Shown: positions 51,306 through 60,122 of the stretch, one piece after another | Position numbering within the stretch: the stretch's first letter is position 1 | How the letters are laid out: the number at the start of each line of letters is the position of its first letter | Assembly: GCA_037439785.1 (NCBI GenBank) | Contig: JBBIVJ010000009.1 | Location: 56,803 to 120,802 of the forward strand | Direction: 5' to 3' | Length of the DNA stretch: 64,000 nucleotides | Source: DSVZ01 sp037439785 | GTDB lineage: Bacteria > Verrucomicrobiota > Verrucomicrobiia > Limisphaerales > J093 | Notes under the pieces: model-generated | Databases searched by the model: none | What the model saw: the letters and a program-made list of their open reading frames with translations, nothing else | What the model was told of the DNA's origin: nothing | Program-made: the position numbers and the translations under genes

Positions 51306-54300
51306 TCAAAGCTCGTAGTTGAGCCCGAGGGCGAAGGTCAGGCCCCGCCGGTACGAGGAGTACAGCAGCCCGCCGCTCTCGCCGTAGGTGCGTTCGATGG
51401 CCGGGTCGAGGAGGTTCTTGGCGGAGAACTTCAGGCTGAGCTTGCGGCTCAACCGCTGCCGCAGCACCAGGTCCAGGACCGGCGCGGGCTGCTCGAAGAC
51501 GTCCTCGGTGGTCAGGCTGGCGATGGTGATGCGCGGGCCGAACAGGTTGAACCCCAGGGTCAGGCTGGTGCCGGTCTGCGGCAGATCGTAGCTCAGGTCC
51601 ACGTTGAGGATGTAGGGCGACTGATCGTAGAGGGCGCGCGTGGCCGGGGCGTCAGGCAGGACTTCCCGCTTGGCGGCCAGCTCGGCCGGGGTGAGGCCGA
51701 CCTCGGACTGGATCAGGGCCAGGTTCAGCCCCAGGGTCAGAGTGCCGTACTCGGCAGGCAGGAGGAAGTCCAGCACCCGCCGCGCCTCGAACTCGACGCC
51801 GTAGGTCTCGGCCTCGTCCCGGTTGGAGAAGGAGACGATTTCCGCGTCGCGAGTGACGAAGTTCCGCTCGATGGCGTTGCGCAGGTCCTTGTAGAACAGG
51901 CTGACCGAGAACACCTCGCCCGGGCGGGGAAACCATTCCCAGCGCAGGTCGTAGTTCTGGATGTCGCTCAGGCGCAGACGCGGGTTGCCGTCCAGCAACT
52001 CGTCGAGGATGGGATCGTAGCCGCGGTAGGCCGCCAGTTCGCGGAAGGTCGGCCGGGCGAGGGTCTGGGCGTAGTTCAGGCGCACGGCCATGTCCGGGCG
52101 GGGGTTCCAGATCAGGCCCACGCCGGGCAGCCAGTCGGTCCGCGCCAGGTCGCTGCGGTTGGTGGTGAGGCCGGTGATTGAGTTGGCGAGGTAGCTATCC
52201 GAGGCCACGGAGAGGTCGGTGGTCTCGAGGCGAACGCCCCCCACGAGCTTCCACTGCTCATGCAGCGGCAGCTCGGTCATGAGGTAGCCGGCCAGAATCT
52301 GTTGCCGGCCCTCGTAGCGGCTGCGGCGCAGTTGGAGGTAGCGGTCCCAGGTGTAAGTGATGGCGCCGGTCGTGGCGTTGGTACTGGCGCGGTAGCCGAG
52401 ATTCTCGGGGGTCAGGTAGGTGTAGGGGTCGCCGGTGAAGGGGTGGCGCGCGGTCTCGCCCGACTGGCCCTGGTAGTAAAACTCGCGGTCGAGGAAGTCG
52501 CGCCGGGCATCCGTGATGAAGAAGCCACCACGCAGCAGCGCCTCGAGGCCGGACCACTGGGTCAAAGGCAGGGTGAGGTCCACCTTGCCGCCGGCCTGGT
52601 CCTCGCTCAGTTCCCGGAAGTAGCGCGTGGGGGCGCGGGGCTCGGGAAAACCGCTGCGGTCCAGCACCGGCTGACCGCCTTCCCAGCCGAAGTTGAAAAA
52701 TCGCGCATCCGGTTCGTCCTGGGTGGTGGTGGCCAGCGAACCCAGCCAGTCCACGCGCAGGTCGGCCAGGGCGGGCAACTCGTGCCGGCCGCGCCACTGG
52801 AAGGTGTCCAGCGCCCGCTCGGTGAAGATGAGCCGGTTGAGGTCGAAGTCCGTGCCGGGGTCGTCGCTGATCACCCCGAGCTGGCGGCGCACCAGGTCTT
52901 CGGTGGACTGGTTGTGCATGTAGTGGAAGCCGACCTCGTGCGCTTCGTTGAACACGTAGGCCAGGTTCACCAAGGCCCCCCAGGTCACCTCCTCGACGCT
53001 GCGCCAGTCGCGGAAATCCTTGCGGACCACGAAGGTGTTCTCGCCCAGCCCGGGCGCGTAGCGGCGGGCCACGCCGTCATCGTAAAAACTGTAACGCCGG
53101 TCGTAGGGCAGGCCGACGAAATAACCGAGCGAGCCGCCGAACAACTTGACGGTGTCGCCAAAGGCCAGGGACCCCTTGTGATTGGGCGGCGGCGCCTGGG
53201 AGCGGCCCTGAAACTCCGTAGCCCCCATCTGTCGGGTCAGGTCCGCCAGCAACTCCGCGTCCGCCTTGCGCTGCGCGTAGGTCGGCGAGGTGGGCCGGCC
53301 GGTGCTAAAGGGCGGGAAGGGCACCCGCAGGTCCGGCGCCGCCAGCGCCGACGGCAGCGCGCGGGTGCCGTCGTCAATGCCCAGCCAGTCCAGACGGCCG
53401 CCGCGGTAGCTCAGGAAGCGGTCGTTGCCGGTGGCCAGCGTGTTGTAGCCCACCTCGCCCGAGAGCTGAAACACGAACGCCTCGGGCAGGGACCGCGTCA
53501 CGAGGTTCACCCCGCCGCCGGTGAAGTTGCCCGGCTGGTCCGGCGTGAAGCTCTTTTGCACCGTCACGCTCTGGATCAGCGCCGCCGGAAACAGGTCGAG
53601 GTTGACCGTCTTCTTGTACGGGTCCGGCGACGGAACCTCCGCGCCGTTCAAGGTCAGGCCGACGTACCGCTCGTTGAGCCCGCGCACCACCGGCGTCTTG
53701 CCCTCGGCGACCGTCACGCCCGCCACGCGGCTCACGATGTCCGCGGCGTCGCTCGCGCCCACGCGCGCGAACTGGTCGGCGCCGATAACCTCCAGCAACG
53801 CCACCGCCTCGCGGCGCTCGGCCAGGAGCTGCTCGGTGCCCGATTCCAGCTCCGGCGCGGTGACGACGTACTCCTCCATCTCGTAAAACTCCGGCCGCAG
53901 GCCGAAGCTGACCGTGGCGGTCTGGTCCGGCGCCACCAACACCTCTCCCACCACCGCCGGGCTGTAGCCGGGGGCGGCGAATTGCACCGCGTACACGCCC
54001 GGGGGCACGCCGTTGAGTTGGAAGCGCCCCTGGGCATCGGTGGTCACCGCCAGCGTGGTACCACGCACCACCACCGTGGCCCCGGCCAGCGGCCGGCCCT
54101 CCCAGCTTTCGGTGACCGTGCCGGCGAGGGCCCCGCGCCCGGATTCCTGGGACCGTGCACTGCACGCCAGCAACAGGCCGCTCAAAGCCACTGCGCGGCC
54201 CAGCCGCCAGGGCCTCTGCGGGTGGCGGGGAAGGCCGAAAGCCGAAGTCCGAGGGCTGAAGGCCGAAGGCAGGAGGGGGACAAGCTGGGAACTCAGGAAC

Positions 54301-54419
54301 TCAGGAATGGGACGCGGGGCGAGAGGCCGGAGGCCGGAAATCAGTGGAACCGGCAGAACTGACCACCTTCCTTCTTTCTGGCCTCCCCGATTCACCATTC
54401 CGCTCTTCCTGCTTTTCAC
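51306..54419 (-). CDS. TonB-dependent receptor with N-terminal carboxypeptidase-regulatory-like domain
   Basis: A 1037-residue reading frame. Residues ~95-175 form a CarboxypepD_reg-like domain (GTVTESWEGRPLAGATVVVR, FQLNGVPPGVYAVQFAAPGY). EEYVVTAPE is a TonB-box-like stretch, the plug is SDAADIVSRVAGVTVAEGKT then PVVRGLNERYVGLTLNG, and the barrel ends with the aromatic SSYRRGLTFALGLNYEL. The signal peptide (RAVALSGLLLACSARSQ) starts only at residue ~74. The first ~70 codons overlap repeat-like DNA and the sole Met codons are 1 and 8, so the native start is uncertain. It is served by the TonB-ExbBD genes upstream on the same strand. The ligand is unknown. Confidence 0.88.
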   Translation of the reverse strand: MKSRKSGMVNRGGQKEGRWSVLPVPLISGLRPLAPRPIPEFLSSQLVPLLPSAFSPRTSAFGLPRHPQRPWRLGRAVALSGLLLACSARSQESGRGALAGTVTESWEGRPLAGATVVVRGTTLAVTTDAQGRFQLNGVPPGVYAVQFAAPGYSPAVVGEVLVAPDQTATVSFGLRPEFYEMEEYVVTAPELESGTEQLLAERREAVALLEVIGADQFARVGASDAADIVSRVAGVTVAEGKTPVVRGLNERYVGLTLNGAEVPSPDPYKKTVNLDLFPAALIQSVTVQKSFTPDQPGNFTGGGVNLVTRSLPEAFVFQLSGEVGYNTLATGNDRFLSYRGGRLDWLGIDDGTRALPSALAAPDLRVPFPPFSTGRPTSPTYAQRKADAELLADLTRQMGATEFQGRSQAPPPNHKGSLAFGDTVKLFGGSLGYFVGLPYDRRYSFYDDGVARRYAPGLGENTFVVRKDFRDWRSVEEVTWGALVNLAYVFNEAHEVGFHYMHNQSTEDLVRRQLGVISDDPGTDFDLNRLIFTERALDTFQWRGRHELPALADLRVDWLGSLATTTQDEPDARFFNFGWEGGQPVLDRSGFPEPRAPTRYFRELSEDQAGGKVDLTLPLTQWSGLEALLRGGFFITDARRDFLDREFYYQGQSGETARHPFTGDPYTYLTPENLGYRASTNATTGAITYTWDRYLQLRRSRYEGRQQILAGYLMTELPLHEQWKLVGGVRLETTDLSVASDSYLANSITGLTTNRSDLARTDWLPGVGLIWNPRPDMAVRLNYAQTLARPTFRELAAYRGYDPILDELLDGNPRLRLSDIQNYDLRWEWFPRPGEVFSVSLFYKDLRNAIERNFVTRDAEIVSFSNRDEAETYGVEFEARRVLDFLLPAEYGTLTLGLNLALIQSEVGLTPAELAAKREVLPDAPATRALYDQSPYILNVDLSYDLPQTGTSLTLGFNLFGPRITIASLTTEDVFEQPAPVLDLVLRQRLSRKLSLKFSAKNLLDPAIERTYGESGGLLYSSYRRGLTFALGLNYEL
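54231..54345 (-). repeat. Low-complexity GAAGTCCGA/ACTCAGGA repeats inside the receptor's 5' codons
   Basis: Short imperfect units (GCCGAAAGCCGAAGTCCGA, GGAACTCAGGAACTCAGGA on the plus strand) of the same family as the stretches near 21.75, 28.92 and 43.58 kb. They are translated as the P-L-A-P-R-P-I-P-E-F-L-S-S-type N-terminal extension of the receptor. Confidence 0.5.
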
Positions 54420-54473
54420 CTTCTTGTGGCTTTGCCGCTTCGCTGCACCGGCTTGTGCGGGTGCCTCGGGGCT

Positions 54474-56006
54474 TCAGCTCCGACTCCGCGCCGCCACCTG
54501 TTCGACCTTCTCGAGGTAACGCTGGACGTGCTCGCGCGGCCGGAGCCGTTGGGCTCGCCGGAGCAGTTCTACCGCCTGCGGATAGCGCCGCCCCTCGACC
54601 AGGAGCTGCGCGTGCTTGACCAGCGCATCGGCCTCGAAGCCCTCGATCCTGGCCGCGGCGTCGTAGCGGAAGGCGGCCCGGTCGGGGTCGCCCGCCTGCT
54701 TGTAGTAATCGCCCGCCAGCAGCAGGGCTTCGCCGTCCAGTGGATTGAGGGCCAGCAGGCGCTCGAGGGTTTGGATGGCGCGTTCGCCCTCGCCCGAGCC
54801 CAGGGCCACGCGCGCCTCCAGCCGCAGCAGCTTCAGCTCGTCATCGCGGGGCGGATTCGCGCCGGCCAGCTCGCGGGTGTGGGCCAGCAGTTGCCGGGCC
54901 TCCGGCCAGGCGCCGCGCGAGGCCAGCAGCTCGGTCGCGCGCAGCGCGCGGGCGAGGTTGGTGCCGCCGTCCAGCCGGGCGGCTTCGAGGTAGGCGGCCA
55001 GGGCCAGGTCCGGCACGCCTTCGGCCAGGTGGAGGTCGCCGAGCAGGCTCAGTTGCGCCGGCGTAGCCCTGCCCAGGCGGCGGAGGGCTTCGAAATTCAC
55101 GGCGGCGCGGGCGAGCTGGTTTTGCTGGATGAAGATGTTGGCCTGGAGGGTCCAGAGCACCTCGCGATCGGGGTGGCGAGCCAGCAGGTCCTCGAGCAGG
55201 GCCAGCGCGGCCGGGTACTGGGCGGTGGCCACGTGACATTGGACCAGGCCCAGGAGGTAATCCCAGTTCTCCGGCTCGAACAGCAACGCCTGCTGGTAGG
55301 CGGCCGTGGCGGGCAGGTGGCGGCCGAGTTGAACCTGGGCAAAGGCCAACAGGCCGTAGAGCCGGCCATCGGGTCCCCCCAGGGCCAGGGCGCGGCTCAG
55401 CGCCGGCACGGCCTCGGCATGGCGGCCTTCGCGCACCAGGGCCAGGGCCAGGTTGCGCTGCGCCCGCAGAAAGTCCGGGAACTTGGCCAGCGCCGCCTCG
55501 AAGTGTCGGATGGCCCGGGCCGAGTCCCCGCGTTGGAAATGGACCGTGCCGAGGGTGTAGTCGAACAGCGCGCTGGCGTCCGGCTTCACCGCCGCTTCCA
55601 AGGCCGGAATGGCCTTCTCCGGGTCTTCGCGCAGCAGCGGCAGGAGGGTGTCGCGGTACAGCGCCTGTTCCTCGGCGCTGAGTCGCGGCTCGCGGTCGGA
55701 CAAAAACCCGAAGCCGCCCCAGAGTCGCCGGGTCATTTCGGGGTCATTCCACAGGCCGGCCAGGGGATGGTCCGGCGGCAGCGGCGCGAAGGGCGGCAGG
55801 GCCACAGCAGGCTGGGTAGCGGTGGAGGCTTCGGCGGCGTCCGTTGCGGTTTTTCGCGGGCGCCGGGACGCGGCCTCGACGGGTAGGACCACGCCCGCAA
55901 GGCCGAGGACGACCAGCCACCTGCCCGCGCGCAGCCAGGTGCAGGCTGGGCGCGGCCGCGCGGTGTGCGGTGCAAGGTTTCGGCGGGCGAACAGCTCGGG
56001 TTTCAT
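54474..56006 (-). CDS. Tetratricopeptide-repeat protein of the TonB operon
   Basis: A 510-residue exported protein: basic start, hydrophobic helix near residues 27-48 (WLVVLGLAGVVLPVEA), then at least ten TPR units (FDYTLGTVHFQRGDSARAIR, YLLGLVQCHVATAQYPAALA, ERAIQTLERLLALNPLDGEA, YDAAARIEGFEADALVKHAQ). In DUF3450/ExbB/ExbD/TonB operons such a TPR protein is the usual last member, probably a periplasmic scaffold. Start at 56006, 10 bp after the tonB stop. The receptor follows after 54 bp. Confidence 0.85.
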   Translation of the reverse strand: MKPELFARRNLAPHTARPRPACTWLRAGRWLVVLGLAGVVLPVEAASRRPRKTATDAAEASTATQPAVALPPFAPLPPDHPLAGLWNDPEMTRRLWGGFGFLSDREPRLSAEEQALYRDTLLPLLREDPEKAIPALEAAVKPDASALFDYTLGTVHFQRGDSARAIRHFEAALAKFPDFLRAQRNLALALVREGRHAEAVPALSRALALGGPDGRLYGLLAFAQVQLGRHLPATAAYQQALLFEPENWDYLLGLVQCHVATAQYPAALALLEDLLARHPDREVLWTLQANIFIQQNQLARAAVNFEALRRLGRATPAQLSLLGDLHLAEGVPDLALAAYLEAARLDGGTNLARALRATELLASRGAWPEARQLLAHTRELAGANPPRDDELKLLRLEARVALGSGEGERAIQTLERLLALNPLDGEALLLAGDYYKQAGDPDRAAFRYDAAARIEGFEADALVKHAQLLVEGRRYPQAVELLRRAQRLRPREHVQRYLEKVEQVAARSRS

Positions 56007-56016
56007 GGAAGCGACA

Positions 56017-56691
56017 TCAACGGGCGGCGACCTCGGGCAGCCGGAAGCGAAGGGTCTGGCGCAGGAACGTGCGGACTGACTGGCCGTCCTTCTGGCCGGG
56101 TTTGAACTTCCAGCGCCGGACCGCCTCGAGCGCCGCCGCCTCGAATTCCTTGTGCGTCGAGGATTCCACCCGCAGGTCCTGGACCCGACCGGCATCGTCC
56201 AGCACCAGGGCCAGAGTCACTGCCCCCTCGACGCGGGCGCGACGCAGGGTCTCGGGGTACGCCGGCGGCACGCTGCTCAGGAGTTCGGGACGGCGTTCGA
56301 GATCGGCCACGCTGAAGGCCTCCGGACCGCCGGCCTGGGCGACGGCCTCCCGGAGCCAGTCGGCCGCGCCCGCCAGCGCCCCGCCCGAACCGAAGGCCAC
56401 GTCGAGGTTGATGCTAAGGTTCAGCGGAGGCGCGGACTCGGCGAGCTGCGGGGGCGGTTCAGGGGGCGGCTCGGGTTCGTTGGGCGGGGGCGGCGGTGGT
56501 GCATCGGCCTCGGGGGGCGTTTCCGGCTGCGCCATTTCCACCGGGCGCACCGCCTGCACGGCCTGGCGCCGGGCGGAGACCATCTGGGTCAGGGGCAGGA
56601 CCAGAAAGACCGCCAGCGTTAGCAGGGCCGCACCCAGAAACACGCCTGGCAGGCCGGCGCGGCTCGGTGCGGGGCGGTAGAGGGGGCGCAT
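56017..56691 (-). CDS. tonB: TonB family energy transducer
   Basis: A 224-residue protein with one N-terminal membrane helix (GVFLGAALLTLAVFLVLPLT), a Pro/Glu-rich spacer (residues ~55-85) crossing the periplasm, and the TonB C-terminal domain with S-V-P-P-A-Y-P, VEGAVTLALVLDDAGRVQDL and AALEAVRRWKFKPGQKDGQS. It passes proton-motive energy from ExbB/ExbD to the receptor encoded downstream. Confidence 0.93.
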   Translation of the reverse strand: MRPLYRPAPSRAGLPGVFLGAALLTLAVFLVLPLTQMVSARRQAVQAVRPVEMAQPETPPEADAPPPPPPNEPEPPPEPPPQLAESAPPLNLSINLDVAFGSGGALAGAADWLREAVAQAGGPEAFSVADLERRPELLSSVPPAYPETLRRARVEGAVTLALVLDDAGRVQDLRVESSTHKEFEAAALEAVRRWKFKPGQKDGQSVRTFLRQTLRFRLPEVAAR

Positions 56692-56712
56692 GGCCGGCGG
56701 GCGCGCAGCGGC

Positions 56713-57123
56713 TCAGGGGGCCGCCGGGTCGGTGGCGATGCTGACGTTTTTGGCCCTGCCGAGCTTGGCCTCGTCAATCACCCGCACCAGCAGGCCAGCG
56801 CTGGCCTTTTGATCCACCTGCACGATCACCGGCAGGGGGTCGCCCTGACAGAGACGGCTGACCAGCGGGCGCACGCCGCCCAGGCCGATTTCCTTGCCGC
56901 CATAAACCACCTCCCCCTTGGCGGTGAGGGCCAGCAGGATGCTGTTTTTCTCAAGCTGGGTAGCGGTGACCGCCTGCGGCTTGTCCACCTCCGTGCCGGT
57001 CTCCTCGACGAAGACCGTGGTGACGATGAAGAAGATCAGCAGGATGAAAACCATGTCTATGAGCGGCGAGACGTTGATGTCGGTCGTCTCGTCCGCCCCG
57101 ACCAGGGCGCGGCGGTATCTCAT
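56713..57123 (-). CDS. exbD: Biopolymer transporter ExbD
   Basis: A 136-residue protein. One N-terminal helix contains the proton-carrying Asp: INVSPLIDMVFILLIFFIVT. The periplasmic domain follows (ILLALTAKGEVVYGGKEIGL, VIVQVDQKASAGLLVRVIDE). ATG 57123 overlaps the ExbB stop (ATGA). Confidence 0.94.
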   Translation of the reverse strand: MRYRRALVGADETTDINVSPLIDMVFILLIFFIVTTVFVEETGTEVDKPQAVTATQLEKNSILLALTAKGEVVYGGKEIGLGGVRPLVSRLCQGDPLPVIVQVDQKASAGLLVRVIDEAKLGRAKNVSIATDPAAP

Positions 57124-57782
57124 GCGGGCAACGGGCGCGGTTGGAGGACCGGCACCGGCACGGCGGCGGGCGCGGGCGTGGCCGAGCGGTCCGGCGGCGG
57201 CAGGGTCTTGCGGAAGTGCTGGATGGTGTAGCTCTCCAGCCGGGCCAGAAAGGCCTCGTACTCCTGCCGCTGGCGGCGGATCAGGTGGGTGAGCAGCAGC
57301 CCGGGCAGGGCAATGCACAGGCCCACTTCGGGCGGGAACAGGGCCTGCGAAATGCCGTCAGCCATGGCCTCGGTGACCTTGCCGCCGCCGCCGCCGGCCA
57401 GGGCCTGGAAGGTGACCAACATGCCCAGCACCGTGCCGAGCAAACCGACCAGCGGCGCCGCGGCCACCAGGGTGCCGAGCGTGCCCAGGCGCCGGTCAAT
57501 GGCCGGCAGCTCTGCCGCGCTGACCTCGGCAAACCGTTGACTGACTTCCTCGGCGGTGCGCCCCGCGGTGGTGAAGCGGATGATTTCGCCCACCTCGCCC
57601 TCGGCCAGTTCGGGCTGTCGAACCCAGCGTTGCCACTCGTCCTCGCGTAGCCGCCGGTGTTGTCGCCGGGCCAGGTCCAGCCACAGGCGCAGGCCCACGA
57701 CAAACAGCATCAGACACACGCCCAACAGCGGCCACATGACCCAGCCGCCATCGGCCCAGATTTGAAGGATGTGCTCAAACAT
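57120..57782 (-). CDS. exbB: MotA/TolQ/ExbB proton channel family protein
   Basis: A 220-residue inner-membrane protein: helix 1 near residues 14-36 (GWVMWPLLGVCLMLFVVGLR), then the channel core LGTLVAAAPLVGLLGTVLGM with MVTFQALAGGGGG-type loop, and SQALFPPEVGLCIALPGLLL. The Pro/Val-rich tail is unusual. It overlaps the longer ExbB-like gene by 8 bp upstream and ExbD by 4 bp downstream. Confidence 0.93.
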   Translation of the reverse strand: MFEHILQIWADGGWVMWPLLGVCLMLFVVGLRLWLDLARRQHRRLREDEWQRWVRQPELAEGEVGEIIRFTTAGRTAEEVSQRFAEVSAAELPAIDRRLGTLGTLVAAAPLVGLLGTVLGMLVTFQALAGGGGGKVTEAMADGISQALFPPEVGLCIALPGLLLTHLIRRQRQEYEAFLARLESYTIQHFRKTLPPPDRSATPAPAAVPVPVLQPRPLPA

Positions 57783-59214
57783 GGCTCAGGGAGGGGGATT
57801 GTGGGGGAAAGTTTTCCGCCGCCGGCGCGGGCAGGGCATTGATGAAGGCGGTGGCGGTCTGTTCCATGCTGCCCAGCACGCCCTTGACCTTGCGGGAAAG
57901 CACCGCGTGCAGCAGCAGCGAGGGGATGGCCACGATGAGGCCGAATTCGGTGGTGATCAGCGCCTCGGAGATGCCGCCGGCGAGGGTCCTGGGGTCGCCG
58001 GTGCCGAAGACGGTGATCATGTTGAAGGTGTTGATCATGCCGGTGACGGTGCCCAGCAGGCCGAGCAGGGGCGCCGCCGCGGCGGCCAGGGCCAGAAACG
58101 GCACCAGCCGCTCGAGCCGCGGCCGGGTCTCGAGCATTTTTTCGTACATCACCTCCTCGATGTACTCCTTGGGCTCGCGATGGTGTTGGATGGCCATCGC
58201 CAGCATCTCCCCCACCGGGCCGGAGATTTCCCGGGCCTGGCGCTCGGCGCGGGCCGGCTGCCCGGCGGCGAGGGTTTCCACGATGGCGCGCAGTTCGGCC
58301 GGCCGCGCCCCGCGCACGCGGCGGATTTGCAGCCATTTCACCCCGAACACCAGCAGGGCAAAGGCCCCCAGGGCCAGGATGGGCACCATCACCGGCCCGC
58401 CCTTGGCGATGTGGACGGTCAGGGGGTCCTGGGTGGCGCGCAGGCGCAGGGCATTGCCGCCGGTGGCGTCCAGCGGCAACTCGCCCGCGCCGCGGTCCAG
58501 GACCTGGCGCAGAGCCCCGGCCTGTTCGGGGGGCAGGGCGACCACGTAGGGCTCGGCCGAATTCAACCGCTGTTCCACGACGCCGGCCACGTCGGTGGTG
58601 TCGCCCGAGAAGTACGCCGCCGGGCCGAGTTGGAGAAACCGGCCCCGGACCACCAGGCCGTCCGGCGCCAGGGCCTGACCGGGGAAGCGGTCACCGCCGG
58701 CCGCGGCCTCGAGACGGGCCAGCGCTGCGGTGACGAAGTCGAGCTGGCGGGCGAGCTTGTCGGCCGGGGCCAGGTCGGGCGATTCGGCGGCTGCGGCGGT
58801 GTCGCGGAGGAGGTCGCGGTGGCGCGGCAGTTCGGCCACCGGCAGGCGGGTTTCCCAGGCGCGGCGGTATTCGCTGAAGAGGCTGTCCAGGGTGCGGACC
58901 TCGTTGCTCAGCCGCAGGACTTCGTTGCGCTGGACGCCGAGCAGGACCAACTGGTTGGCCTCCTCGCGCTGGGCGCGCTGGAGGGCGGCGCGCTCGTCCA
59001 GGACGGTTTGCTCCAGAGCGGCCACTTTCTGCGCCAGCGGCAGGCGCTCGGCTTCGATCTCGGCACGCAACCGGGCCAGTTCATCGAGGGCCTGGCGCAG
59101 GTCCGCGGCTGCGACCCCGGCCAGTGTCTCCACGGTGAGCGGGGTCGTCTGGCCGGCCACGGGGGAGGCTGCCCCCACGCAAATGAGCAAGGACAGCAGG
59201 GACCGGGGCTTCAT
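57775..59214 (-). CDS. Long ExbB-type protein with N-terminal periplasmic coiled coil
   Basis: A 479-residue protein. Signal peptide (LLSLLICVGAASPVAG), a coiled coil of about 80 residues (LRQALDELARLRAEIEAERL), a mixed domain, then the MotA/TolQ/ExbB core at the C-terminus: GPVMVPILALGAFALLVFGV, LERLVPFLALAAAAAPLLGL then LGTVTGMINTFNMI, and SEALITTEFGLIVAIPSLLL. This is the 'type 2' ExbB of DUF3450-linked TonB systems. ATG 59214 overlaps the DUF3450 stop (ATGA). Confidence 0.92.
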   Translation of the reverse strand: MKPRSLLSLLICVGAASPVAGQTTPLTVETLAGVAAADLRQALDELARLRAEIEAERLPLAQKVAALEQTVLDERAALQRAQREEANQLVLLGVQRNEVLRLSNEVRTLDSLFSEYRRAWETRLPVAELPRHRDLLRDTAAAAESPDLAPADKLARQLDFVTAALARLEAAAGGDRFPGQALAPDGLVVRGRFLQLGPAAYFSGDTTDVAGVVEQRLNSAEPYVVALPPEQAGALRQVLDRGAGELPLDATGGNALRLRATQDPLTVHIAKGGPVMVPILALGAFALLVFGVKWLQIRRVRGARPAELRAIVETLAAGQPARAERQAREISGPVGEMLAMAIQHHREPKEYIEEVMYEKMLETRPRLERLVPFLALAAAAAPLLGLLGTVTGMINTFNMITVFGTGDPRTLAGGISEALITTEFGLIVAIPSLLLHAVLSRKVKGVLGSMEQTATAFINALPAPAAENFPPQSPSLSHV

Positions 59215-59975
59215 GGGAGTTGGACAGGCAGAGACACGAATCCGGCCGGCAGTTCGTTGCGGTACATCTGAATGACGCGCGCCACGGCCGGCGCCAGTTC
59301 CGGGCGCGGGGTCCGTTGCCAACCCTCCGCCGTCGGCACTCCGACGCCGGCGAAATCGCCCGCTTTGTTGACAAACCAGGCCTGGGCCAGCCCCGCGTAC
59401 AAAACCTCGACCGCCAGCTCACGACCGCCCGGCCCCGGCCGCGTCTCCTCGGCCACGCTGAAGGTGGCGTGGAACTTGTCCACCTCGTTGAGCAGGGTGA
59501 CCAGCGCCTGCACGCGCGGCAGCAGGGCCGTATTCGTGGCGGGGGGGTCCGCCGGCAGGCGCTGCAGCAGCGGCTGGACCGTGCCCTTCAAGGACGGCGG
59601 AAACAGCGGTTCCAGCCGTCGCACCCGTGCCTCCAATTCGCTCACCCGCCCCCGCACTGCCTCAAGCGCCGCCTGATATTGGGCCTGCTGATCCGAGAGT
59701 GCCCGGCGCTGGGTTTCCACGGCAACGTGGCTGGTCTGGACCTGGGCCTGTTGCTCGCGGATGCCGGCCAGCTCGCGTTCCAACAGGGTGACCGTCTGCT
59801 CCAAGGTCGCCTTGTCCGCGGCCCAATCCGAGCGGGTGACGGCCAGGGTTTTGCGAGCCTGGACCCACTGCTCCAGGGCGCTGCGGGCGGCGACGACCGG
59901 TGTTTCGGCGGCGTGACCAAGAGATAGCCCCACCAGTAACGCCATCATCCGGAGTTGCGAAGGCGCGCTCAACAT
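59211..59975 (-). CDS. DUF3450 family protein of the TonB system
   Basis: A 254-residue protein: signal peptide to about residue 22, a long coiled coil (LEQTVTLLERELAGIREQQA, LEAVRGRVSELEARVRRLEP), then the conserved C-terminal part (RELAVEVLYAGLAQAWFVNK, RPELAPAVARVIQMYRNELP). It is the first gene of the operon that continues through two ExbB genes, exbD, tonB and the TPR gene. DUF3450 is thought to work with the long ExbB in the periplasm; its mechanism is unknown. Confidence 0.9.
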   Translation of the reverse strand: MLSAPSQLRMMALLVGLSLGHAAETPVVAARSALEQWVQARKTLAVTRSDWAADKATLEQTVTLLERELAGIREQQAQVQTSHVAVETQRRALSDQQAQYQAALEAVRGRVSELEARVRRLEPLFPPSLKGTVQPLLQRLPADPPATNTALLPRVQALVTLLNEVDKFHATFSVAEETRPGPGGRELAVEVLYAGLAQAWFVNKAGDFAGVGVPTAEGWQRTPRPELAPAVARVIQMYRNELPAGFVSLPVQLP

Positions 59976-60092
59976 GACGCGCCTTCAGGGTGAGTCTGGT
60001 CGGTGGCGGTGAGGCTACAGAACGGTGACAACTGGGAAAAACCCCCGGTGCCGGCTCGGCCTTCCAGCCCGGCACGCAAGGCCATTGGCATG

Positions 60093-60122
60093 AAAAAAGG
60101 CCGATGCTTTGGGCATCGGCCT
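60093..60122 (-). terminator. Strong rho-independent terminator upstream of the TonB operon
   Basis: Minus strand: 10-bp stem AGGCCGATGC/GCATCGGCCT (60098-60122) with a 5-nt loop, followed by TTTTTT. No minus-strand protein gene precedes it, so it should end an RNA starting in 60124-60700, or act as an attenuator for the operon that begins at 59975. Confidence 0.75.

Noticed and set aside
51275..51306. Hairpin AAGGCCGC/GCGGCCTT just after the receptor stop as terminator
   Set aside because: The stem is good but no T-run follows on the minus strand. It might be a weak attenuator between receptor and beta-helix genes, not enough to call.
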